A stretch of 14,269 nucleotides of DNA, taken from the NCBI GenBank assembly GCA_963745675.1, contig CAVUYM010000035.1, positions 1 through 14,269 on the forward strand. Reading direction: 5' to 3'. The position numbers were made by a program, and so were the translations under genes. Below, piece after piece: positions 1-7,296 of this stretch (the first letter of the stretch is position 1; each line of letters begins with the position of its first letter). The notes beneath the pieces are model-generated. The model was not told where the DNA came from and ran no database searches. It was given only the letters and a program-made list of their open reading frames with translations. The DNA is from JAUIIK01 sp963745675 (GTDB lineage Bacteria > Chloroflexota > Chloroflexia > Thermomicrobiales > CFX8).

Positions 1-710
1 GTGACCGCAGGTCGATCCAAGCCGCGGAGGGTGATCTGCTTTGCTCCACTGTGAATCAGGTTGGGAAGAGCCGCCGTTAGCGCGCGATCCCGTTGAACAT
101 CGACGTCGCGATACGCGCCGATGACGAAGATCGAGGAGCTGGCGAGCTCTTTGGCGAGGAACTCAAGGAGCATCAGTGTCGACGTGTCCGCCCATTGGAG
201 ATCGTCAATGACCAGAACGAGCGGTTGCGTTCGAGCTCCGTTGCGCAGGAGCTGTGAGATGCTGTCGAAGAGTTGAAAACGTGCCCTGGCCGGATCGCTG
301 GAAGGTGTTGCAAGCTGTTCCTGTTCCTCTTCAGAGAGATGTTCGGCAAGCGACGGCAGAATCGAAAGAAGATAGCCAGTCGATGCGCCGAACTGATCGC
401 GGAGTAGCTCGGGGCCGGTTTGTCGGATGTAGTCGCGCATGATCTGGACCCACGGCCAGTACGGCGGCGCGCCTTCAAGTTCATAACAACGGCCCCAGAA
501 GATGTTGGCGCCCCGCTCCACGAACCTGTCTTCGAATGCTTCGATGAGCCTGGTTTTGCCGATTCCAGCTTCACCGGAGATGAGCATAAGCGTGCTGCTG
601 CCGGCAAGCGACCGCAGACCTGCTGCTTCTATGTAAAGCAGGTCCGCCTCGCGGCCGAAGAGCCGCTCTCTCCGCGGTGCAGATCTAGTGGAATTTGGAA
701 AGGAGTTCAT
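1..710 (-). CDS. AAA ATPase of LuxR/MalT-type transcriptional regulators, N-terminal part only
   Basis: About 236 N-terminal residues are in the window; the frame is still open at base 1. The protein starts with a FGRE element (residues 18-21) typical of AAA_16/STAND ATPases. It then has a Walker A loop GEAGIGKT (about 46-53) and a Walker B strand LVLVIDDLQWAD (about 164-175). Proteins of this type use ATP binding to switch a large sensor/regulator, usually with C-terminal TPR repeats and a LuxR HTH or with an N-terminal cyclase; which applies here cannot be seen. The start at 710 is chosen because AAAGGAGG lies about 10 bases upstream. An in-frame ATG at 731 is possible but would place that purine run inside the coding sequence. 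It is divergent from the SDR gene. ATPase identity is secure; regulator type is inferred. Confidence 0.85.
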   Translation of the reverse strand, partial: MNSFPNSTRSAPRRERLFGREADLLYIEAAGLRSLAGSSTLMLISGEAGIGKTRLIEAFEDRFVERGANIFWGRCYELEGAPPYWPWVQIMRDYIRQTGPELLRDQFGASTGYLLSILPSLAEHLSEEEQEQLATPSSDPARARFQLFDSISQLLRNGARTQPLVLVIDDLQWADTSTLMLLEFLAKELASSSIFVIGAYRDVDVQRDRALTAALPNLIHSGAKQITLRGLDRPAV

Positions 711-1122
711 CCCGATCGAACCTCCTTTCATCTGTGCGGACTCGCAAAAAGATGATGATTCATGGTTTGCGAATTGTCAAACGATGCCCTGATTCCGAGA
801 ACGACGAACGAGTATTGGCTCTTCGAGAAGCGAGGGTCGTGGAATGAGACGGAACGGATGGGTATGTGATATTTCCTTATGATCCGGTCACTGAAGGGAC
901 CGGTTGCTCCAAAAATGTTAGCTGATCTTGGAGGCGGTCTGGCCGAGCAGATGTCCTTTCTTTTATGAGGTGAAGATATGGCCTGCTGATCGTCGAGGAT
1001 CTTGCTGGCAAACTATTGCTTTGGATGGGCGATTCGTTGTTGTCTGAAACGATAGTAGCTTAAGTTCGTATTTCAACAGGAGCTGGATGATAGGTTGCTG
1101 GAGAGCAGAAAAGGAACGGTAA
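711..1122. other. Divergent intergenic region between the ATPase and SDR genes
   Basis: About 410 bases without a credible gene. It contains the promoter of the minus-strand ATPase gene (752-780) and a small inverted repeat, CCGGTC at 884-889 and GACCGG at 898-903, separated by 8 bases, which could be a regulator site or weak hairpin. No convincing promoter for the SDR gene was found. The SDR gene has a good ribosome binding site (AAAGGAA at 1110-1116). Confidence 0.5.
752..780 (-). promoter_or_regulatory. Putative sigma-70 promoter of the AAA ATPase gene
   Basis: On the minus strand a perfect TTGACA (-35, 775-780) is followed after 17 bases by CATCAT (-10, 752-757, 4 of 6 consensus bases). 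Transcription would begin near 745, giving a leader of about 35 bases before the ATG at 710. Confidence 0.5.
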
Positions 1123-1932
1123 ATGGCCCAATTACTCGCCACGCAGGTCGTAGTCGTGACCGGTGCCGGACGCGGCTGGGGACATAGTGTTTGCCGGATG
1201 ATGGCGCGGCATGGGGCAAAGGTAGTCGCGACGTCGGAAGTTGGACACGAACTGGATGAGCTTAAGGCCACGGTGCGGGGAGAGGGTGGCGATATTGAGA
1301 CTGTCGTGCTCGATCTGACCGACCGGGAAACGACCGAGGCATTTGCCGCCGATGTGCTGCAGCGGTATGGGCAGGTGGATACGTTGGTGAATGGCGCGGC
1401 GATTTTGCGCAATACGCACTTCCTCGATCTGAGCCAGGATCAGGTTGAGCAGACGCTGGAGGTGATGCTTCTCGCTCCGATGCGGCTGATACGCGCTTTT
1501 GCATCGGGGATGATTGCAGCTGGTCGGGGCGCGATCATCAATATCTCGTCGCGTGCCGCCCGGATGCCCTTTCCCGGTGAGGCGGAGTATTGCGCCGCCA
1601 AGTTCGGCCTTGAGGGCTTTTCCTATGCCATCGCTGAAGAGTTCAAAGCGCACAACATCAGTGTCAATCTCCTGACCCCCGGGAAAGATATCGGCGACCG
1701 GCCAATCAAGCCGACGTCGGTGACGGCCGCCGAATTCGACGCCTGGCCCGAAGAACGACGTAACCGGTTCCGCGACTCGATGGAGCTCTCCGAAGCCTTC
1801 GTTTATCTCGCGCTGCAGGACGCTGGATCGCTCACCGGACGCCGTTTCAGCGCCAGCGCACTTTCGCGGACGATCCGCGAGCATGGCTTCGAGTTGTCGC
1901 AAGAAGTGTTGGCGGGTGTGCCGGATGAGTAG
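1123..1932 (+). CDS. Short-chain dehydrogenase/reductase (SDR) family oxidoreductase
   Basis: A 269-residue classical-size SDR, a cytosolic NAD(P)-dependent Rossmann oxidoreductase. The cofactor loop TGAGRGWG is at 13-20, the usual NNAG element reads NGAA at 90-93, the catalytic serine lies in NISS (S142/S143), and the YxxxK pair is Y156/K160, followed by a TPG element at 185-187. The helix position that normally carries the fourth catalytic residue (VNL) reads VML here, so the Asn of the tetrad appears replaced by Met115. AAAGGAA sits 6 bases before the ATG and supports this start. The substrate cannot be told from sequence. The gene is convergent with allE and is not in its operon. The family is certain; the function within the family is open. 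Confidence 0.92.
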   Translation: MAQLLATQVVVVTGAGRGWGHSVCRMMARHGAKVVATSEVGHELDELKATVRGEGGDIETVVLDLTDRETTEAFAADVLQRYGQVDTLVNGAAILRNTHFLDLSQDQVEQTLEVMLLAPMRLIRAFASGMIAAGRGAIINISSRAARMPFPGEAEYCAAKFGLEGFSYAIAEEFKAHNISVNLLTPGKDIGDRPIKPTSVTAAEFDAWPEERRNRFRDSMELSEAFVYLALQDAGSLTGRRFSASALSRTIREHGFELSQEVLAGVPDE

Positions 1933-2231
1933 CGTTCGTTACTGCTGTAGATTTCGCCAGGCAGGGTGATCCTACGTTTCGCCAGCGCGAGAACCCGATA
2001 TGAATTGATCTCGGAGATTCCAGCATGCGAGCTGAGAGTTTGATCAGCCCGCAGCGCTTCTGCATACCTGGCCCCGAGACTGATTGATAGCACCATGTAC
2101 GACTGGATTGTCGTTCGATCATGGCGCTATATCCGCATGATTCGAGCAGCAAGAAGATGGTATGGCGCGGCCTTGGAACAGTGCCGATCCTCGCCGGTGG
2201 AGCATAGGCTTGCGCCGCGCCATAACGCTGG
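1933..2231. other. Convergent intergenic region, no gene seen
   Basis: About 300 bases between the convergent SDR and allE stops. The open frames here have no family resemblance and no ribosome binding sites. The only structure seen is a long inverted repeat next to the allE stop (separate entry). Confidence 0.5.
2161..2224 (-). repeat. 11-bp perfect inverted repeat just beyond the allE stop
   Basis: TATGGCGCGGC at 2161-2171 is exactly complementary to GCCGCGCCATA at 2214-2224, with 42 bases between. It begins 7 bases after the allE stop on the minus strand. It could form a stable hairpin in the capA-allE transcript or in the convergent SDR transcript. No T tract follows, so a classical intrinsic terminator is not claimed; a 3' stabilising stem-loop or protein site is equally possible. 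Confidence 0.5.
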
Positions 2232-3008
2232 CTAGAAGGTCACGTCGCGATTGACGTCTTTGTAGAGCAGGTAGGCAGCTTCTTCCCAGCCGGTGCAGAA
2301 GCAGAATTGTGGGCAGTAGTGGTTCATCCAGATAAAGTCGTGCGTTTGGACTTCATGGAGATCGCCGGCCAGTTGGTAGAGCATTTGCCCTTCTAGCATG
2401 TAGAGGCCGTGCTCCATGATGTGCGTCTCTACGTACGGGAAATAGACGCCTGGTTCGAATCCGAGGATATTCATCTGCATGTCAAACGCTATGTCGTCGA
2501 TCGGCAACAGGTACTGCCAGTAACGACCGATCGTGTCGTGGCGGCTGCGCTCGACATTGTCCCGGTGGCCGACGAGCGGATCCGGTACCGTCAGGTCGAT
2601 TGCCGTATAGGGTCGTTTGATCCAGAGCAGGCGGCTTTCCTCGTCGCCTCGGCCCTGAATGTCGTAGGTATGGCCGGCTGGAACGTAGGCGTACCCGTGC
2701 GGAGTCAGATCATGTGGTTGACCATCGATGCTGATCGAGACTGCGCCGCTGACGAGGTAGAAGAAATGTTCGAGGCCGTCGTCGCGAGATGCGGTCGTCC
2801 CACCGCCCGGTTCGATTTCGAGTGCAGCCTGGGCGAAATGGGCGCCCATCTCCGGCGACGTCTGGAACCGGACCGTCGTCTTGTTGAAGCCGGGCAACTG
2901 GCTGGCAAGGATGCCCTCGGGCGGCATAACGGCATATTGTGGAGTGACGACTCCACGGTTGTGGGCGAAGATGTTCGGCGGTAGCGTCGTCAATTCAGGT
3001 CTGCTCAT
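2232..3008 (-). CDS. allE: (S)-ureidoglycine aminohydrolase, bicupin
   Basis: A 258-residue bicupin, close to the roughly 260 residues of bacterial AllE. The enzyme removes ammonia from (S)-ureidoglycine to give (S)-ureidoglycolate in purine/allantoin breakdown. The C-terminal half resembles E. coli AllE closely from memory (DMxMxIL, ETHxxEHGxYxLxG, the KDxNRDV end). The metal-site residues E194, H196, H200 and Q234 have the same 2-4-34 spacing as the Mn ligands recalled for the Arabidopsis enzyme; Y211 and K250 match its substrate residues. The N-terminal cupin (about 58-115) is also present. The gene follows capA-like by 3 bases, with AAGGGA inside the upstream gene as ribosome binding site, so the two are co-transcribed. 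No allantoinase, allantoicase or ureidoglycolate gene is in the window. Confidence 0.9.
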   Translation of the reverse strand: MSRPELTTLPPNIFAHNRGVVTPQYAVMPPEGILASQLPGFNKTTVRFQTSPEMGAHFAQAALEIEPGGGTTASRDDGLEHFFYLVSGAVSISIDGQPHDLTPHGYAYVPAGHTYDIQGRGDEESRLLWIKRPYTAIDLTVPDPLVGHRDNVERSRHDTIGRYWQYLLPIDDIAFDMQMNILGFEPGVYFPYVETHIMEHGLYMLEGQMLYQLAGDLHEVQTHDFIWMNHYCPQFCFCTGWEEAAYLLYKDVNRDVTF

Positions 3009-3011
3009 AGC

Positions 3012-4391
3012 TTATGTTCCCTTCGTGCTGTTGTCGGAGCTGGTAACCTCGTGCTTCGAGACGATTGAATCCGGCAGTGCGATCTCCGCGCAGTCGCCAT
3101 TAATCTTGATCCGCGTTCCAAACGGTTCCGAGAGCCGGGCAAGATCGCCTATGATCTCCCGCGCCTCGTCTCCTTCGGCCAAGCCGGGCCGACCCCGGCG
3201 CTGCGGCGGTTGATGTTGACCAAGCGAAACCGGCAGGATCTCGATCCGCGCTAGTTGCCCCGCCTCGAAATGACAGACCGGCACAACCGTCTGCCAGTAG
3301 CGCCGGTCGGCAACGAACCCGCCGGTGTCGTTTCGGTTGCGACTGCGTGCCATCGCGGCCGGGGTCGCATCCGGATCGATCCGGAACTTCTCGTAGGCAT
3401 CGGCCGGGTGCTTGAAGATCAGATCATGCTGGTCGATGAAGTTGCCCAGGCTATAGAAGATGGGCTTGCCGCGATAGATTTCGATACCGCGGAGTAGATG
3501 GGGACCGTGACCGGCGATCATGTCTGCGCCCTCATCGATCATGCGCCGGCAAAATTCAGGAATGAATTCCGCGGGTTCCTCTTTTGTGCCACCCGGTTCA
3601 TGGGCGTGCAGGCTGACGATCACCTGATCGGCCCGCTGCCGTGCGTCCGCTACCCAGGCTGCGATCTGTTCGACATCCCCGGCGTCTAGCGCGCGCTCGG
3701 TCGACGGCGCCGCGCCAACCTTGAAACGCATGTCCCCGAAGGGGAAGATGTCGGGATCGTCCGGCGGGAAGCTGAACCCAAGCTCGATCCCTTCCCTCCG
3801 CCGCTTTTCGAACCCGAGTTCTTCGGCGATCTCGCGAATGGCATCCATCTGGCGCTGCCTGACCCGGTAGGTCGTCGCGAAGCGCAGCGGGTTAATGCCC
3901 GGCCTGCCCTGCATGTCGCGGCGTTGCTCGCCGGCCTGCTGACCGGGCTTGAAGGTCGAACAACAGGAGATCAGGGCGACCGATCCGCGCGGGCTGTCGA
4001 AGTAGGCTGGCATGCGGGCCTCGCCGAGGTTTCTCCCGACGCCGGCATAGTTCACGTTGCGCTCATCCAAAGCAGCGATCAGCGTGAGCAACCCCTCTAT
4101 GCTGTAGTCGAGCGTGTGGTTGGTCGCCGTGGCGAAGAGATTGAAGCCCATCTCGGTGAGCTCGTCGAGCACCCCGGAGTGAGCGGCCATGTGATCGCCG
4201 CCGGTTTCCTGGGCCGGGTAACCCTGGAAATTGTTTGCCAGCACTTCGAGGTTGGTGAATGTGACGTCGGCCTCGCGCAAGCGCTCCACGAGCCGCTGCA
4301 CCGGCCGCTCGGCTGAGTTTGCAATGCCGCCCCGCATAATTGCGCTATCGCCAGTCAGGGCGATAGATAATCCTGCATGATCGTGCGCCAT
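3012..4391 (-). CDS. CapA family (PGA_cap) metallophosphatase-fold protein
   Basis: A 459-residue CapA/PGA_cap family protein of the calcineurin-like phosphoesterase fold. Family motifs in order: TGD (13-15), TNLE (46-49), TNHTLDY (90-96), HAHEPG (262-267), GHGPH (294-298) and SLGNF (314-318). The Asp, Asn and His residues of these motifs would bind two metals. CapA was named for poly-gamma-glutamate capsule export, but there are no CapB/CapC genes here and no signal peptide or membrane anchor, so a cytosolic role is more likely. The ATG at 4391 is preferred over the TTG at 4394 because GAGGAGG lies 5 bases upstream of it. allE follows by 3 bases, which links the protein to ureide or related nitrogen metabolism. 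The substrate is unknown; the family call is firm. Confidence 0.87.
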   Translation of the reverse strand: MAHDHAGLSIALTGDSAIMRGGIANSAERPVQRLVERLREADVTFTNLEVLANNFQGYPAQETGGDHMAAHSGVLDELTEMGFNLFATATNHTLDYSIEGLLTLIAALDERNVNYAGVGRNLGEARMPAYFDSPRGSVALISCCSTFKPGQQAGEQRRDMQGRPGINPLRFATTYRVRQRQMDAIREIAEELGFEKRRREGIELGFSFPPDDPDIFPFGDMRFKVGAAPSTERALDAGDVEQIAAWVADARQRADQVIVSLHAHEPGGTKEEPAEFIPEFCRRMIDEGADMIAGHGPHLLRGIEIYRGKPIFYSLGNFIDQHDLIFKHPADAYEKFRIDPDATPAAMARSRNRNDTGGFVADRRYWQTVVPVCHFEAGQLARIEILPVSLGQHQPPQRRGRPGLAEGDEAREIIGDLARLSEPFGTRIKINGDCAEIALPDSIVSKHEVTSSDNSTKGT

Positions 4392-4466
4392 CAATGCCTC
4401 CTCTGCCGCGCGCCAACCGATGCCATTGCAGTGCGTGACCGAACTTCGATAGCACGAATTCCAGCT

Positions 4467-4475
4467 ACTATACCA
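4467..4475 (-). promoter_or_regulatory. Putative extended -10 promoter of the capA-allE operon
   Basis: On the minus strand TGGTATAGT combines an extended -10 TG with TATAGT (5 of 6 consensus bases). Transcription would start near 4460, about 70 bases before the capA-like ATG. No good -35 is visible at the proper distance. Two direct copies of ATTGTC (plus strand, 4477-4482 and 4491-4496) lie immediately upstream and might bind a regulator. Confidence 0.45.
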
Positions 4476-4535
4476 ATTGTCATGCGATAGATTGTCTAGA
4501 ATGAATTATGGTACTTGGCGCGTGTCGGGCCGCCT

Positions 4536-4831
4536 GTGCGATCTAGGAGCCAGCATGCCGATTCCGCTCAACTTGATCACGAAGATGACGGCACGCCGGT
4601 CCGTGAAGTGGTGCTGAGCTACTTACGGAACTGGATTGTCGAAGACATTCTGGCACCTGGCGAGATCATCAGTCGCTGGCTATGAACGACCGGATTCTCG
4701 ACGCCGTCCGGGTTGGTGATGCCGAGGCTGCGGAGAAACTGATCACGCGCAATCTGACGAATTCGCCATCGCATCGGAGGACGCTTCATGCTGGGGCTGG
4801 CACAGCCTCCGCGGGTGATGCGGATGTCTGA
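4536..4831 (+). pseudogene. GntR-family (FCD-type) regulator remnant with internal deletion
   Basis: Two pieces of one regulator survive in different frames. From about 4536 (a possible GTG start) one frame reads into VREVVLSYLRNWIVEDILAPGE, split here as VREVVLSYLRNWIV then EDILAPGE, which is the start of a GntR winged HTH, and stops at about 4682. From about 4667 another frame reads HQSLAMNDRILDAV followed by GDAEAAEKLITRNL, which is the last helix region of an FCD ligand-binding domain, and stops at 4829-4831. The recognition helix and most of the FCD domain (roughly 150 residues) are missing, with the junction near 4660-4670. It is divergent from capA-allE, the usual place for a local regulator. 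Pseudogene status is well supported; the exact start is uncertain. Confidence 0.72.
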
Positions 4832-4890
4832 TCGTGTCCGTTGGATGGGTTTGTGCGCTGATTATCTACGATGGATGGGACGGGATGAGA

Positions 4891-5040
4891 AAAGGCCCTC
4901 ACCCCTCGGCCCGTCTCGGGACACTCTGTGGACCTCTGGGAAAAGGGAGCAAATCCAAAGTTAATCCATCATCTAACGCGGATCGATTCCCCCTCTCCGC
5001 GTGTGCCCTTGGGCATGGGAGAGGGGGAACGCGGATTTGC
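4891..5040. repeat. REP/MITE-like palindromic element with 9-bp direct repeats
   Basis: The core is a 12-bp perfect inverted repeat, TTCCCCCTCTCC at 4987-4998 and GGAGAGGGGGAA at 5018-5029, with an inner stem TGCCC/GGGCA around a TT loop (5004-5015). The direct repeat AACGCGGAT occurs at 4975-4983 and 5028-5036, flanking the hairpin like a target duplication. An outer inverted pair GCAAATCC (4949-4956) and GGATTTGC (5033-5040) encloses the unit. A weaker CCCTCACCCC-type stretch at 4896-4947 resembles a second degenerate copy. It lies 41 bases beyond the MMPL stop and may also end that transcript, though no T run follows the stem. Confidence 0.65.
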
Positions 5041-5069
5041 CTAAAAACGACGTACTACTACAAACTTGC

Positions 5070-7295
5070 TTAGTCTCCAGCCGCCATACCGGCCGGTTCC
5101 ATCTGCTCGTCCTGGACGCCCTCGACGTTGATCTGAGGCAGCCAGCCGAGCCAGTTCGGGAAGTACCAGTTCCAGTCGCCCAGCAGCTTCATGCCGGCCG
5201 GGACGAGGATCACCCGGACGATCGATGCGTCAACAATGACGGCCGTCGCCAGGCCGAAGCCCATCTGCTGGAACATCGAGAGCTGGCCCATCGCGAAGCC
5301 ACCGAAGACAGCGACCATGATCAGGGCCGCGCCGGTGATGATCGAGGCGGTTGAACGCAGACCGTAAGCGACCGATTCGGCGTTGTTGCCGGTCTGGTCG
5401 TAGTGCTCCTTGATCCGGCTGAGCAGGAAGACGTGGTAGTCCATCGAGAGCCCGAAGAGGATTGAGAACATCATCAGCGGAATCCAGGCGTCGATGCGGT
5501 CGACCTGCTTGAAGCCGAAGATCTCGTTGCCCCAGCCGTGCTGGAAGACGGCCACCAGCAGGCCGTAGCTCGCGCCAACCGAGAGCAGGTTCATGATGAC
5601 CGACTTGATCGGAACGACGATTGAGCGGAAGGCCAGCAGGAGCAAGATCAGACTCATGCCGAGCACGAAAGCGAAGACAATCGGGGTGAAGGTGTCAACG
5701 ATGTTATTGAAATCGACGGTGAAGGCGCTGGGGCCTCCGACGAGGACGTCGCCGTTGACATTCCCGAACGCCTGAGGCACGTAGTCATTTCGCAGCCGCT
5801 CGACGGCGTCGAGAGCCTCATTGCTCTGCACGTCGCTGGTCGACGGGAGCGAGATTACCGCCAGATCACCGGCTGTATTGACTCGAACACTAGAGGGTCC
5901 AAAGGCCGAATCGTTCGCCGTCATCGCCATGAAATCCTGGATGTCGGACTGGATGGCAGGCGAATTCACATCATTGGCGTCGATGACGACAACGTGCGGT
6001 TCTTCGAGTGAGACGCCACTGAACTCCGCGCCGAGCAGCTCGAAAGCCTGGCGTGCCGAAGCATTTTCCGGCAATGTGCTGATGCCGGACTGACCCAGGT
6101 CGATCGTGAAATAGATCAGGCCGATGGCAAAGAGCGCCACCGCGGTGACCGAAACCAGCGCGGCCGGGTAGTGCATGACGAAGCCCGTTAGCCGGTCCCA
6201 GAAGCCACCGGTCGCCGTCGAATCTCGCATGCGGAGCAGCGGGAGGTCGAACACGGTTGCGACGACTGAGACGATGGCGAGGACGACGTAGATGATCGGG
6301 AAGACGATGTTAACATCCATACCAAACTGAAATAGCGCGGCGAAAAGCAGTAACGCTACGCCGACCGTGCCGGTCAGCACGCGGCCGGTACCGGCGTTGA
6401 TCTTGTTGCCCAGCAACTGCATGACCGCCGGTAGCAACGTCAGTGTCGCTGTGACCGAGATGATCACGACGATGATCGCGCCTGCTCCGAGGCTGTTGAA
6501 GATGCTTGATGGGACGATCAACATCCCGATGAGTGCGATGACGACGGTCATCCCGCTGAAGAGCACCGCTTTGCTGGCGGTGTCACCAGCGCGGATGATG
6601 GCAGATGTGATATCGCGACCGTGGCGCAGTTCTTCACGATAACGCCCGACGATGAAGAGGGCGTAGTCGATGCCGACGGCCAGGCCAATCATCACGATCA
6701 TGTTCGTCACGAAGATCGAGAGTTCGAATGCATGCCCGATGATCATCGTTGCGCCAATTGCGATGGCTATAGAACTAACGGCCAGGCCGAGCGGAATACC
6801 GGCTGACACCAGCGTGCCGAAAACAATGACCAGAACGAGCAGAGCGACCGAGATGCCAATCGTCTCGCCGGTCAGCAGATCGGTTTCGGAGGTATGAGCG
6901 AAAGCGAAGTCGATGCTCTCTTGACCTCCCGTCGCGACGGTGAATCCGTCGCGTCCGTTCTCATCTTCGACGGCGTGAATATAGCTGTCGGCGCTAACAC
7001 CGTAATCGCCGATGAAGACTGGCAGGAACATCGCCTGCTGGTCATCGGAGATGAGCGACGAATCCTGGGTGTCGTAGTAGCTAACAATCTCCCCGACGAA
7101 GCCGTCTGACTCCGCGACGACATTTGCCTGTAGTTCGGTGACGAAGGCCTGGAACTCGGGGCTGTCAACGGTTGCTCCATTGGATTTGACGACGATCAGT
7201 TCATCGGGGCTTGACCCCCCGTCCATACGGCTAGCTAGCAGATCGTCAACGCGTTTCGAGTCTGGTTCATTCGTGAAGTTCGCATCAGTCGTCAT
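5070..7295 (-). CDS. MMPL family (RND superfamily) transporter, missing its N-terminus by frameshift
   Basis: As read from the ATG at 7295 this is 741 residues of an MMPL transporter, a proton-driven inner-membrane exporter of lipids or hydrophobic compounds. The order is: first extracytoplasmic domain, a block of TM helices at about 145-295 with the proton-relay motif GIDYALFIVGRYREE (208-222, D210), a second TM region, a second extracytoplasmic domain (about 398-535), and the last TM block with GLSMDYHVFLLSR (615-627, D619). The family needs one more TM helix at the N-terminus. That helix is encoded in frame directly upstream (7296-7367, VVAVWALIFVVAG and following) but lacks a start codon; the start is in another frame (next entry). 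An unusual insert at about 303-352 looks like two extra TM helices. It is the second gene after tetR. Confidence 0.9.
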   Translation of the reverse strand: MTTDANFTNEPDSKRVDDLLASRMDGGSSPDELIVVKSNGATVDSPEFQAFVTELQANVVAESDGFVGEIVSYYDTQDSSLISDDQQAMFLPVFIGDYGVSADSYIHAVEDENGRDGFTVATGGQESIDFAFAHTSETDLLTGETIGISVALLVLVIVFGTLVSAGIPLGLAVSSIAIAIGATMIIGHAFELSIFVTNMIVMIGLAVGIDYALFIVGRYREELRHGRDITSAIIRAGDTASKAVLFSGMTVVIALIGMLIVPSSIFNSLGAGAIIVVIISVTATLTLLPAVMQLLGNKINAGTGRVLTGTVGVALLLFAALFQFGMDVNIVFPIIYVVLAIVSVVATVFDLPLLRMRDSTATGGFWDRLTGFVMHYPAALVSVTAVALFAIGLIYFTIDLGQSGISTLPENASARQAFELLGAEFSGVSLEEPHVVVIDANDVNSPAIQSDIQDFMAMTANDSAFGPSSVRVNTAGDLAVISLPSTSDVQSNEALDAVERLRNDYVPQAFGNVNGDVLVGGPSAFTVDFNNIVDTFTPIVFAFVLGMSLILLLLAFRSIVVPIKSVIMNLLSVGASYGLLVAVFQHGWGNEIFGFKQVDRIDAWIPLMMFSILFGLSMDYHVFLLSRIKEHYDQTGNNAESVAYGLRSTASIITGAALIMVAVFGGFAMGQLSMFQQMGFGLATAVIVDASIVRVILVPAGMKLLGDWNWYFPNWLGWLPQINVEGVQDEQMEPAGMAAGD

Positions 7296-7296
7296 A

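Noticed and set aside
173..607. Open frame of 144 codons on the minus strand and a plus-strand frame at 420-755
   Set aside because: Both overlap the AAA ATPase frame, which has clear Walker A and B motifs; the shadow frames are Ser/Arg-rich or lack any family.
1132..1902. Minus-strand 256-codon frame opposite the SDR gene
   Set aside because: It is the antisense of a well-supported SDR gene and has no recognisable domain.
2409..2984. Plus-strand 191-codon frame opposite allE
   Set aside because: Antisense shadow; the minus-strand frame carries the AllE metal-site residues.
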